From Anaerolineales bacterium (GTDB taxonomy: Bacteria > Chloroflexota > Anaerolineae > Anaerolineales > E44-bin32), in the NCBI GenBank assembly GCA_016927115.1, contig JAFGNH010000053.1:1-33686 (forward strand): a stretch of DNA of 33,686 nucleotides, read 5' to 3'. The notes beneath the pieces were generated by a model. That model had not been told where the DNA came from. It searched no databases and saw nothing but the letters and a program-made list of their open reading frames with translations. Shown one piece after another: positions 16,528-24,781 of this stretch. Both the position numbers and the translations under genes were made by a program. How positions within the stretch are numbered: the first letter of the stretch is position 1; each line of letters starts with the position of its first letter.

Positions 16528-18350
16528 CAGGATGTTTCCCCTTTTCGCCTTCGTCCGTATCCGGTTGATTCGTTTCTGTCCGGGCGGGAAGGATCCTTTT
16601 CGCTGGCCTGGATAGCAAGGTCGATGAACACCGCAGCCGTCCAGCCAAAGACTTCTGCAGCGCTTTCAGGCGGTTCGCCGGTTTTAGCGTTGTAGAATTC
16701 GTAAATGCTGGGATGGTTCATGATCATATGCAGCGTTTTCTCACAGAGCGTATTGGCGATCGAGTTGTATCCGATCTGGTGCAGTGCTTCGATGAAGAAG
16801 TAGTTGATATTCGCCCAAACCGGTCCGCGCCACATCGATTCAGGATCATGGAGAGCATCATTCAGGGCAACGGATGGGATGGGATACTCTCCCCAGAATT
16901 CATCCGGGTTTGTCAGGTGAGCGATGAGCCGTTCGGTGATGTGGACAGGCAGCTGACCCGTCCATAATGGGTACAGGTTAAAAGGAGTCAGGACAGGGAC
17001 AGGTTCACCGTTGTGGAGTGCCTGAAAGACACCCTTTTCCTCATCCCAGAACTCCCGGATCATACGCTGCACGAGGCCTTCAGCCCGACGGCGCCACATT
17101 GCGCCTTCCTGATCCATTCCCAACAGCTCTGCCATCTCCGCAAGCGATCCCATCTGTACGCACAGGTAGGTGTTCAGGTCGGGGCTTTCCACAGGCATGC
17201 CAAAATCCCACAGCGGATTGTTATCAAGACCCGAGGAGTAGGGGTGGTTGTACTGCACGAGGCCGTTTACATTATCGTCATTCATGCTGAACCACCAGGC
17301 ATTCCAGCGTACAAGCGGGATGTAGATCTCTTTCAGGAACTCAAGATCCGGTGCCATTTCATGCAGCTTTAAAGCCGCCCAGGCCAGGATTGGAGGTTTG
17401 GTAACCTCGGCACGAATGGGATGGTCGATTTCGGCGATGATCCCTTCGTCGTAAACGGCATCGGGCAGCATTCCGTCAGGCAGCTGGTTTGAGATCATTG
17501 CCCGGATTTGATTTCGGGCCAGTTCAGGGTCCACGTGGCGATAAGCAAGGGAGTGCATGGCGCTGTCCCACAACCAGAGGCCGATGTAATTCTTCTTGGA
17601 AGGAGTCATTGCTTCATAGAGTATGTTTCCGAACGGACTGATCAGATTGCTCGCCATAATCCACCACGCATACGCGTAGGTCTGGCGATAGGGTTTGATC
17701 ACAGGTGGCAGATTTTCAAACCAATCCCTCCAGCGGAACTCCGCAGCTTGTTTCGACAGAGTAAAGGGGATGGTATCGGGAACTTTTTCGCGATCCGCAA
17801 TGGTAAGGCTGATCGTACTGTCCTGGTCGGCATGGATAAGGAACTCAACCTCATAGCCGCCTTTCCGTGGAAAGATGCGGTTACTTACGATTGTTCCGCT
17901 GCCGGAATACGCCAGATTGCGAACAGCCTTAAAGAAGCCGCCCTGTTCAGTCTGGTTCCAGAGCTGCGGGAACACAAAAAATCGAATGCCTGCGGTTTTA
18001 CCGTCAGGTAAACCAAAGGAAAGGGTTTTTTGATCCTGAAATACAATCCCGAAATCTCCGATCGCGGTATGGAAGCGGAGCAGATGGGGGAAAGTTTCGG
18101 GTGTGAAGGCCAGTTCCTTGCCATCTTCATCGATAAAGGCCAGATCGGTAATGAAGGGGCCGCGTGTGAGATAGGCTTCCAGTGCCGGATCGAGATAAGA
18201 CATCCGCTCTGCAAGTTTTATAAATAACTGCGTTTTCTCAGGATACTGGTACAGAAGGATTCTCGAACCCCGGTCGCTGAAGGGGACGCGGGTGATATTG
18301 ATCTGGTTGTGCATGATTTTTATATAATCGGGATTGCGGGCACTCTGCAT
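16527..18350 (-). CDS. GH63-like (alpha/alpha)6-barrel glycosidase
   Basis: A 607-residue protein of the GH63 / glycogen-debranching-like clan, with an N-terminal beta-rich region (1-200) and a helical barrel. LWLWDSAMHSLAYRHVDP near residue 261 carries the expected general-acid aspartate. DPESMWRGPVWANINYF near residue 503 is the other active-site segment. SGLDNNPLWDFGMP is typical of the glucosylglycerate/mannosylglycerate hydrolase type of GH63. By family knowledge it would release glucose or mannose from small glycosides; trehalase activity is also possible. It is the promoter-proximal gene of the operon with otsA, the glycosyltransferase and otsB, so it probably acts on their product or recycles a related solute. 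The ATG at 18350 has only a weak AGAGAGA upstream. Confidence 0.82.
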   Translation of the reverse strand: MQSARNPDYIKIMHNQINITRVPFSDRGSRILLYQYPEKTQLFIKLAERMSYLDPALEAYLTRGPFITDLAFIDEDGKELAFTPETFPHLLRFHTAIGDFGIVFQDQKTLSFGLPDGKTAGIRFFVFPQLWNQTEQGGFFKAVRNLAYSGSGTIVSNRIFPRKGGYEVEFLIHADQDSTISLTIADREKVPDTIPFTLSKQAAEFRWRDWFENLPPVIKPYRQTYAYAWWIMASNLISPFGNILYEAMTPSKKNYIGLWLWDSAMHSLAYRHVDPELARNQIRAMISNQLPDGMLPDAVYDEGIIAEIDHPIRAEVTKPPILAWAALKLHEMAPDLEFLKEIYIPLVRWNAWWFSMNDDNVNGLVQYNHPYSSGLDNNPLWDFGMPVESPDLNTYLCVQMGSLAEMAELLGMDQEGAMWRRRAEGLVQRMIREFWDEEKGVFQALHNGEPVPVLTPFNLYPLWTGQLPVHITERLIAHLTNPDEFWGEYPIPSVALNDALHDPESMWRGPVWANINYFFIEALHQIGYNSIANTLCEKTLHMIMNHPSIYEFYNAKTGEPPESAAEVFGWTAAVFIDLAIQASEKDPSRPDRNESTGYGRRRKGETS

Positions 18351-18803
18351 AGATATTTTCTCTCTGAACAGGCAGGTAGTGAACTGCAGTATTCAAAACT
18401 GGCTGCTGAATAAATCTATAACCATCACGGTTTTCTGCTGCCGCAGGGATGGGCTTAAATTCGAGTGTGAAGGACATCAATCCTGGACAGACGCCCGGTA
18501 CAGGCCGGGAAACAAGAACAGGGGATTGCAGTGGGTTCTGGATTGAAGACGTCAGACCATTCTTGCTGCCGCAGATAACCAGCAGACGTTCCTTATTTTA
18601 ACATACTGGTGATGATTGCAGCTTCTCAGTTTGGATTTGGATGTGGGGGAAGGAGCACCCGTCTGAAGTGTTAACAAAGAGAATAATGCCGGTCCAAAGG
18701 AAACCTGTAGGGTGCAAAAGATAAAAGGCCGGCAAGTTACATATCGGCCTTCTTCATACAAAATTCTTCTCGGGGCAGGATCGGATTTGTATCCGCATTA
18801 CTC
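18351..18803. other. Gene-free region upstream of the trehalose operon
   Basis: About 450 bases with no convincing frame. It must contain the promoter of the GH63-otsA-GT-otsB operon, but I found no strong -35/-10 pair on the minus strand. TTATAG near 18415 is the best -10 and lacks a -35. The right end holds the terminator of the neighbouring gene at 18721-18755. Confidence 0.45.
18721..18755 (-). terminator. Rho-independent terminator after the formylglycine-enzyme-like gene
   Basis: A perfect seven-base stem, AAGGCCG (18725-18731) with CGGCCTT (18745-18751), and a 13-base loop. On the minus strand it is followed by TTTTATCTTTT. It lies about 50 bases past the stop codon at 18804. Confidence 0.75.
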
Positions 18804-19460
18804 TCAGGAATCCGGCATTGCACAGCGGAAGCCAGGATAGTTGTACCAGTAATACGGCACGGAGCGATAGCGCAGGGAGGATCGCAGCCTCCAGATCCCA
18901 TTGCTCCAAGGGCAGCCGCGCCAGATATATTGATAACCATCTTCTTCCTCGCGGCCGTCTGATGCGTTGTTTGGGTAAGGCATAGGCAAACTGCCGGTCC
19001 ACTTCAACACATTACCCGCCATGTCGAGCACACTGTATGGGCTGGCACCGGCGGGAAATGATCCGACAGGAGCTGTGAGCGGGAAGCCGTTATCGTAATT
19101 CGGGTTGGCATGATCCTTGGGGCAGTTTACATCGCAGAAGTGGGCTCTGTCTGCCGTGAGTGGTTCGTTGCCCCATGGGTAACGCCGGGCATCGTTACAG
19201 CAGGCAGCCTTCTCCCATTCTGCTTCTGCAGGCAGCCGCCTGCCGGTCCATGCACAGCAGTCGATGGCTATATACCAGCTACCGTAAATCACGGGATAGT
19301 GGGCATACTGCGGGTCGGGGTCATACTCCCGGCCCAGGTAGTCCGAGTTCAGCAGCGGCGGCTCAAAGGCACTGTCTTCAACACAAAGAGCATACTGGCT
19401 GTTCGTGACTTCGGTCCTGTCGATCCAGCAGCTGTCCAGCCATACCTGATGGATCGGCAC
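18804..19460 (-). CDS. Formylglycine-generating-enzyme-like (SUMF1) protein, probably truncated or decaying
   Basis: A 218-residue FGE-sulfatase-fold protein. VWLDSCWIDRTEVTNSQYALCV, GRRLPAEAEWEKAA, RYPWGNEP, FCDVNCP, SFPAGASPYSVLDMAGNV and GFRCA are family marks. Two things suggest loss of function. First, the usual N-terminal block (VPAGEFxMGS) is missing: the frame opens at a GTG, while PEV just upstream of PIHQV is in frame and a stop lies nine codons before it. A neighbouring frame reads HDNTESPAL, so a frameshift near 19470 is likely. Second, hallmark residues differ: RGCPW for RGGSW, GNVLKW for GNVWEW, IYGSW for VSW. True FGE oxidises a sulfatase cysteine; relatives do other iron or copper chemistry, or none. 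No sulfatase is nearby. It could still be a divergent expressed protein. Confidence 0.7.
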   Translation of the reverse strand: MPIHQVWLDSCWIDRTEVTNSQYALCVEDSAFEPPLLNSDYLGREYDPDPQYAHYPVIYGSWYIAIDCCAWTGRRLPAEAEWEKAACCNDARRYPWGNEPLTADRAHFCDVNCPKDHANPNYDNGFPLTAPVGSFPAGASPYSVLDMAGNVLKWTGSLPMPYPNNASDGREEEDGYQYIWRGCPWSNGIWRLRSSLRYRSVPYYWYNYPGFRCAMPDS

Positions 19461-19662
19461 TTCAGGGCAGGCGACTCCGTATTATCATGGCTGTCAATTA
19501 ACCCCTTCTCAGAAGTAAATACCTATCTGGAAGCTGCCTTTCAGTGGTTGATCAAGGTAAAAAAAACCGGGTATTTGCCCGTTGAACCATGTACAATAGA
19601 GCATCGTGGAAGGAGCAAAACCAGCTTCCAGGTACAGACGCTGCAGAACAGGAAAGGTGTGT

Positions 19663-20979
19663 ATGGGAAAACAATCCGGGTACGATCTTGTGTTGACTGG
19701 TGGTGCGATTGTGACGATGGATTCCGACCGGAAATTGGTGGAAAACGGGTTTCTGGCCGTTAAAGAGGACAGGATTGCTGCACTTGGTCCGGCTGATACA
19801 GAGGAGGCGGCACAGGCTGCATCACTTGCGAAGCGGGTGATACGTACCGAGGGAAAAGTACTGGTTCCCGGCCTGATTAATGCGCACAGCCATCTGGCGA
19901 TGACACTCTTCCGCGGTTTCGCCGAAGACCTGGTGTTGCAGCGCTGGCTGGAAAAAATCTGGAAGTACGAGTTAACCATGCTGGATGAAGCAGCAATCAG
20001 GGCAGGCTCCTCGCTGGCGTTTGCAGAGCTGCTCCGCTGCGGTGTCACCTGTGCGCATGATATGTACTGGCACTACATGGAGACAATCAATCTGGCTGAG
20101 GAAATCGGGTTCCGGCTGGTTTCAGGGCCATCCTTCACCACAATTGGTGACTTCGACTTTGACCAGATGCTGCTCACAGGGAGGTGTGTGCTCGAGGATC
20201 TGGAGGGATATGATTTCATTCTTCCGGTCATGCAGGCACACAGCACGTACACAACGTCGGCAGCCATGATGGGGGAGGTGCTGAAACTCAAGCAGGAATA
20301 TGGGGTTCCGTTCACCACCCACGCGTCCGAAAACCGGCAGGAAGTGGATGATGTGCTGGCCCGGTTCGGCAAAACACCCATTCAACTGCTGGACGAATAC
20401 GGATTACTGGATGACCGCACCATTCTGGCGCATTGTGTTGAGCTGCAGGATGAGGAAATCCAGCTGCTGGCCGATACCGGTACTCATGTGGCACACTGCC
20501 CGGAGAGCAACCTTAAGCTCGGTTCGGGGATCGCCCGCATAGCCGATATGCTCGAGGCTGGCGTGAGTGTATGCCTTGGCACCGACGGCCCGGCGTCGAA
20601 TAACGATCTCGACCTGCTGGGTGAACTGCGTACAGCAGCGCTGCTGCAAAAGGGTTTCACACGCAATCCGGAGGTGTTTACCACCACCCAGGCGATGGAA
20701 ATGGTGACTGTCAATGGTGCCAGGGCGTACGGAGCAGAGTCGTTTCTGGGGTCTCTGGAGGTGGGCAAAAAGGCGGATGTGGTTGTGATCAATCTTGAAC
20801 AGACTCACATGACGCCGCTGCATGACATCTGTGCGAACCTGATCTATTCGGTCAACAAATATGACGTCGAGACGGTGTTGATAAACGGTGATATCAAGCT
20901 GGAAGACGGTGTAGTAACGTGCCTCGATGAGGAGGAGGCGAAAGCCGAAGTGCGGGCGGTAGCAGGCCGATTTGTTTGA
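19663..20979 (+). CDS. mtaD: 5-methylthioadenosine/S-adenosylhomocysteine deaminase-type amidohydrolase
   Basis: This metal-dependent amidohydrolase of the TrzA/AtzA/MtaD group probably deaminates S-adenosylhomocysteine and methylthioadenosine to the inosyl forms. From ATG 19663 it has 438 residues. Metal ligands are H75 and H77 (NAHSHLAMT), H220 (TTHASEN), H257 (ILAHCVEL) and D308 (GTDGPASNNDLDL). The RGFAEDLVLQRWLEKIWKYE segment is characteristic of the SAH/MTA deaminases. The frame is open from 19606, but the start at 19663 gives the normal YDLVLTGGAIVTMD beginning and has an AGGAAAGG site upstream. Other deaminases of the same group cannot be excluded. The next gene, a Met/Cys-metabolism PLP enzyme, supports a role in sulfur amino-acid and SAM by-product turnover. 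Confidence 0.88.
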   Translation: MGKQSGYDLVLTGGAIVTMDSDRKLVENGFLAVKEDRIAALGPADTEEAAQAASLAKRVIRTEGKVLVPGLINAHSHLAMTLFRGFAEDLVLQRWLEKIWKYELTMLDEAAIRAGSSLAFAELLRCGVTCAHDMYWHYMETINLAEEIGFRLVSGPSFTTIGDFDFDQMLLTGRCVLEDLEGYDFILPVMQAHSTYTTSAAMMGEVLKLKQEYGVPFTTHASENRQEVDDVLARFGKTPIQLLDEYGLLDDRTILAHCVELQDEEIQLLADTGTHVAHCPESNLKLGSGIARIADMLEAGVSVCLGTDGPASNNDLDLLGELRTAALLQKGFTRNPEVFTTTQAMEMVTVNGARAYGAESFLGSLEVGKKADVVVINLEQTHMTPLHDICANLIYSVNKYDVETVLINGDIKLEDGVVTCLDEEEAKAEVRAVAGRFV

Positions 20980-21080
20980 TCGGGCGAAAATTTTGACTCT
21001 GCTGCTGCAGGATCAGGATTAGTCGTTTCAAAAAGATCGAATCAATATCCTGAATCTTGATGAATGGGAGAGTGAGATTC

Positions 21081-22328
21081 ATGAAATCAAAAAACATACC
21101 TTTGAATATTGGGACACTGGTCAATCACTACACCGAAGGGGAACATGCGCAGCATGCCCACGTCGCCCCGATCTACCAGACATCAACCTTTTCTTTTGAA
21201 GATGTACAGGCCGGCGCCGATATTTTCACGGGAAAGAGTGATGCCTACACTTACACACGTCTGGGAAATCCCAATGCCCGCCAGCTGGCACAAAAACTTG
21301 CAGCTCTGGAAGGGCTCGACCTTCTTGCACAGAATCCGGGAGTCGATCCAGTTAAGCTGGTGGGGGGCAGGGTTTTTTCCTCGGGTATGGCTGCGATTTC
21401 GGCTGTACTCCTCTCTCTTGCGAAGGCTGGCGAAACTATCATCGCCCAGAAGGTGCTCTACGGCACTACATATACCTTCCTCAAGAATATTGCTCCTGAC
21501 TACATCATCAATGTATTCTGGGTCGACGGGGAGGATCTGGATGCATGGAAGGAAGCATTTGCCCGCTTCCCTGGCGCTCCTGCCTATCTGGAATCCCCCG
21601 CCAATCCGACGCTTGATATCGTCGATATCGCAGCCATCGCACACCTCGCGGAGAAGGCAGGCAGCCTGGTGGTCATTGACAATACCTTTGCCACACCGTA
21701 CTGCCAGCGTCCGCTCTCGCTTGGTGCAGATATCGTGGTGCACTCAACGACCAAGTACCTCGGCGGCCTTGGCACAATTGTGGGCGGTGCAGTGATCTCG
21801 CGCCATCCGGATTTCTTCGACAGCAGCAAATCATGTTTCCCGAAGCTGGCCAACTCTTTCGGCGGCACGCCAAGCCCCTTCGACACCTGGCTGACCAACC
21901 TGGGTTTGAAAACGTTCGAACTGCGCATGCAGCGGCATACCGAGAATGCCTTTACAGCAGCCCGCTGGCTGGAAGCACACCCGAGAGTCTCCAAAGTCTA
22001 CTACCCCGGGCTGGAATCCTTCAGCGGACATGCGACAGCAAAAAAGCAGATGTTCAACGGCTTCGGCGGGATGCTGTCGTTTGATCTTGCGGGCGGGTAT
22101 AAATCAGGTGTAAAGCTGATGGAGGCAGTGCAGCTGATCACGCTCGCGGTCAGCCTGGGCAACGTCGATTCGCTCATACAACATCCGGCCAGCATGACCC
22201 ATGCCGGGGTTCCACCTGAAGTCCGGCTGCAGTCGAATATCACCGATTCGCTGGTGCGCTTCTCGGTCGGGATTGAAAACTGGGAAGATATCCAGGCAGA
22301 CCTGGCCCATGCGCTGGAGAAGGTGTAG
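21081..22328 (+). CDS. Cys/Met metabolism PLP-dependent enzyme (methionine gamma-lyase or O-acetylhomoserine sulfhydrylase type)
   Basis: A fold-type I PLP enzyme of about 415 residues. YTYTRLGNPNARQLAQKLAALEG, the SGMAAISAVLLSLAKAGETII phosphate-binding region, VVIDNTFATPYCQRPL and K225 in HSTTKYLGG (the Schiff-base lysine) identify the Cys/Met family. The family includes methionine gamma-lyase, cystathionine gamma-lyase or synthase and O-acetylhomoserine sulfhydrylase; I cannot separate these by eye. ATG 21081 is preferred to the TTG at 21057, because homologues begin near NIGTLVNHYTEGE and a GTGAG lies five bases upstream. It follows mtaD by about 100 bases on the same strand, so cotranscription is possible. 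The dispersed AGACC repeat lies just after its stop. Confidence 0.9.
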   Translation: MKSKNIPLNIGTLVNHYTEGEHAQHAHVAPIYQTSTFSFEDVQAGADIFTGKSDAYTYTRLGNPNARQLAQKLAALEGLDLLAQNPGVDPVKLVGGRVFSSGMAAISAVLLSLAKAGETIIAQKVLYGTTYTFLKNIAPDYIINVFWVDGEDLDAWKEAFARFPGAPAYLESPANPTLDIVDIAAIAHLAEKAGSLVVIDNTFATPYCQRPLSLGADIVVHSTTKYLGGLGTIVGGAVISRHPDFFDSSKSCFPKLANSFGGTPSPFDTWLTNLGLKTFELRMQRHTENAFTAARWLEAHPRVSKVYYPGLESFSGHATAKKQMFNGFGGMLSFDLAGGYKSGVKLMEAVQLITLAVSLGNVDSLIQHPASMTHAGVPPEVRLQSNITDSLVRFSVGIENWEDIQADLAHALEKV

Positions 22329-22337
22329 TCTCTGTAC

Positions 22338-22434
22338 TAAGGAGACCAGGTCTGGACATTGAAGAAACCTATAATTACCTGGGTATTACATTGTCCAGAC
22401 CGGGTCTCCTTATTAATTCAGACCAGGTCTCCCC
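22338..22434. repeat. Inverted repeat plus third unit of the AGACC-N-GGTCT element
   Basis: The left arm at 22338-22358 and the right arm at 22392-22412 are complementary at 20 of 21 positions, with a 33-base loop. Each arm contains its own near-palindrome (AGACCAGGTCT or AGACCGGGTCT). A third unit, CAGACCAGGTCTCC, follows at 22419-22432. It starts ten bases after the PLP-enzyme stop. It could fold as a strong RNA hairpin and act as a terminator or 3' stabiliser, although the T-run after the right arm is weak (TTATTAATT). Confidence 0.8.
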
Positions 22435-22585
22435 TTTCTCGTTTGTCTCATACTCCGGCAGGCAGGAGCCCTCTTCCTCAGATTTTTTTATCCTCCCAAA
22501 ACACTCCGCCGGATAATCAGGGTATAGTAGTTAGGTTCATAGAAGCGGCAGGGGCTTTTGAATAATCATTTCAGGAGGGATCACC

Positions 22586-23587
22586 ATGAGCGGAATACTA
22601 TCAATTCCCCATCGTAAATCACATGGTTTGTGCCCGGTGAACGGAATACGCGATCTGATCCAATGGCGGACCGGGAGGGACTGGACGAACGAGTTTGTCT
22701 ACGGCCTGGGCCAGGGAGGTGGGTTCGCTTATCTACGCTTCAATGCAGCTGATCCTCCGCGTCAGGTGTACTGGGGAGTTGCCGGGCCGCGCCAGCACAG
22801 GTACCTGGCCGAGCTTTTAGGGGCCGGCTACACCGAGATTGAGAACAGGTCCTTCAAGTTTTCCTGGAACAAAGCCCGGGAGATGCTGGAGGCGGGAACA
22901 CCGCCGGTGATCGGCCCTCTGGACATGTTCTATCTGCCATTCTACGAGGGAATCTACCACAAGCGGCATATCCCGATCCATTACCTGCTGCTGGTGGGGT
23001 ATGACGAACAGAAAATCTACGTACTCGATACTGGCCAGGATGAGGTACAGGAACTGTTGCTGGATGAACTTCAGCAGGCATGGGATGTGAACGTTCTGGG
23101 CCTGGGGAAGAAAAACCGGCTTGCGGCCTTCGATTTTCCCGGGGACCTGGCCCCCACAGCCGATATTGTTCACAAAGCCATCGCCGATTTATGCCAGACC
23201 ATGCTGCATCCGCCCGTCAGTATGGTGGGTATCCCGGCTATGCGGAAGGTGGCGAAGGAAATCGTACACTGGCAGGAAGAGCTGGGGGAGCAAGTGGGGG
23301 CATGCCTGCGCCAGGTGCTGGAGTACCTGAACTCTCCGCCTGATATTGAGGGCGATCACCTTACAGCCGGCCGGCATATCTATATCCGCTTCCTTCAGGA
23401 AGCCGGAGAGAAGGCGGGTCTGGATTTCTCTGAACCGGAAAACCTGTTTGGCGAAACGATTGCATCCCTGCCTGACCTTGCAGAAACCATTCGCAAGAAA
23501 AACCTGGTGGAGGCGGGAGCTTGTTTTGACCAGATCGCTGTTGTTGAAGAAAAAGCCTTCTCCATCCTTGAGGAGATGGCTGGATAA
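22586..23587 (+). CDS. BtrH-like protein (BtrH N-terminal domain plus DUF4872)
   Basis: A 333-residue protein with the papain-like BtrH_N domain followed by DUF4872. In the butirosin pathway BtrH moves an amino-acyl side chain from a carrier protein to an aminoglycoside. C16 in HGLCPVNG, H132 in IPIHYLLLVGYD and D148 in KIYVLD fit a Cys-His-Asp triad. YGLGQGGGFAYLRF is the family's glycine-rich segment. The C-terminal half (from about residue 190) is helical. An AGGAGG site precedes the ATG by seven bases. No carrier protein, aminoglycoside or peptide-synthetase gene is nearby, so the protein is an orphan and may be a peptidase or acyltransferase on another substrate. Its cellular role is unknown. 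Confidence 0.8.
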   Translation: MSGILSIPHRKSHGLCPVNGIRDLIQWRTGRDWTNEFVYGLGQGGGFAYLRFNAADPPRQVYWGVAGPRQHRYLAELLGAGYTEIENRSFKFSWNKAREMLEAGTPPVIGPLDMFYLPFYEGIYHKRHIPIHYLLLVGYDEQKIYVLDTGQDEVQELLLDELQQAWDVNVLGLGKKNRLAAFDFPGDLAPTADIVHKAIADLCQTMLHPPVSMVGIPAMRKVAKEIVHWQEELGEQVGACLRQVLEYLNSPPDIEGDHLTAGRHIYIRFLQEAGEKAGLDFSEPENLFGETIASLPDLAETIRKKNLVEAGACFDQIAVVEEKAFSILEEMAG

Positions 23588-23932
23588 CCGGAGTAGAGGC
23601 AGATTCTTCTGTATAGAAATGGAGTATGAACTTCTTGCGTTCCCGTCATCAGGTGAGGGAGCTGGGATGAAGAAGGCGGAGGGGAATTAACGGAATCTGA
23701 TCTGGTGTGAAAAAAACAATAGAATAGTAACAAGTTGGTGTACGATAATTCAAGGGGATCCAGACTGCCCGGAAGCCATAGCAGCCGATGCCGCCTCGCA
23801 GCCTTATTATGCGGCGCGATCGGGTTATGAACGGTGTCTTATACAGGGCAGAAACGGTCCACATGCGCCGCGCCGGAGTTTTTTTCCTGGCCCGCTCACC
23901 GGCATGGTAGGTGAGATAAGAGGAGAAGACCC
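23588..23932. other. Gene-free stretch before the second SDR
   Basis: About 345 bases. A 23-codon frame at 23620-23691 has no ribosome site and is not credible. A G+C-rich segment followed by seven Ts (near 23880) looks terminator-like, but I could not form a proper stem. CTCACC and GGTGAG form a six-base stem around 23895-23915, close to the SDR ribosome site. Confidence 0.35.
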
Positions 23933-24781
23933 ATGGCCTCAGGAATGGAAAGTGGAAAGGAGCGAGAGGTTGTTGTCATTACCGGTGTTGGGGGTATGGG
24001 GGTTGCGATAGCCCGCCGGTTGGGAAACGGCCGTGTACTTGTCCTGGCAGACTTCGACGATGCTGCACTCCAGCGCGTATCTGCGCAATTAAGCGGGGAG
24101 GGTTACGATGTCCATGCAGTGAAGGCAGATGTCTCCGACGTTGAATCTGTAAAAGCGCTGGCAGAGAAGGCTCAATCCCTCGGAGCCTTCCGTGCTGTAG
24201 TGCACACAGCCGGCCTTTCGCCGGTGCAGGCAAGCCCTGAGCGGATCGTTTCAGTAGATGTTCTGGGGACCGCCTACGTTCTTGAGGAGTTTGGAAAGAT
24301 TGCCCGGAACGGGAGCGTGGCTGTCTGTATTGCCAGCATGGCCGGCACGATGACAAAGCTTCCCCCGGAAATCGAGCAGGCGCTTGCAGTCACACCAGCG
24401 TCTGAGCTGGCTTCACTGCCCACTTTGGATCCGGCGAACCTCAATCCCAGCAATGCATATGGGATTGCCAAGCGAGCCAACCAGGTCCGTGTGCAGGCTG
24501 CTTCTGTCGTGTGGGGTGCCCGCGGCGGCCGAACGGTCTCGATCAGCCCGGGTATCATCTCGACACCGATGGGCCAGGCTGAGCTGGATGGCCCTTCCGG
24601 GGACATGATGCGCAGCATGATAGCGGGTTCAGGCGTAAAACGCATCGGAACGCCTGATGACATTGCTGCTGCGGTCGCATTCCTTGTGAGCAGTGAAGCA
24701 TCGTTTATCACCGGGACGGACCTGCTTGTTGATGGCGGGACAGTGCCGGGAATGGTGTATGCAGCCGGTCAGGCAAGCTGA
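23933..24781 (+). CDS. SDR family oxidoreductase
   Basis: A classical NAD(P)-dependent short-chain dehydrogenase of 282 residues. The cofactor loop is TGVGGMG (residues 18-24), where TGxxxGIG is usual. The middle motif is VHTAG, where NNAG is usual. The catalytic serine lies in VCIASMAG and the YxxxK pair in NAYGIAKRAN. GRTVSISPGIISTPMG and SEASFITGTDLLVDGG are the usual C-terminal elements. An insert of about 30 residues (KLPPEIEQALAVTP onward) lies between the serine and tyrosine segments. Substrate unknown. An AGAGGAG site precedes the ATG at the right distance. A strong hairpin follows the stop, so it is probably a single-gene transcript. Confidence 0.9.
   Translation: MASGMESGKEREVVVITGVGGMGVAIARRLGNGRVLVLADFDDAALQRVSAQLSGEGYDVHAVKADVSDVESVKALAEKAQSLGAFRAVVHTAGLSPVQASPERIVSVDVLGTAYVLEEFGKIARNGSVAVCIASMAGTMTKLPPEIEQALAVTPASELASLPTLDPANLNPSNAYGIAKRANQVRVQAASVVWGARGGRTVSISPGIISTPMGQAELDGPSGDMMRSMIAGSGVKRIGTPDDIAAAVAFLVSSEASFITGTDLLVDGGTVPGMVYAAGQAS

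Noticed and set aside
21013..21053. TCAGGAT/ATCCTGA inverted repeat upstream of the PLP enzyme
   Set aside because: Only seven pairs around a 27-base loop. It has no T-run and no SAM-riboswitch-like core, so it may be chance.
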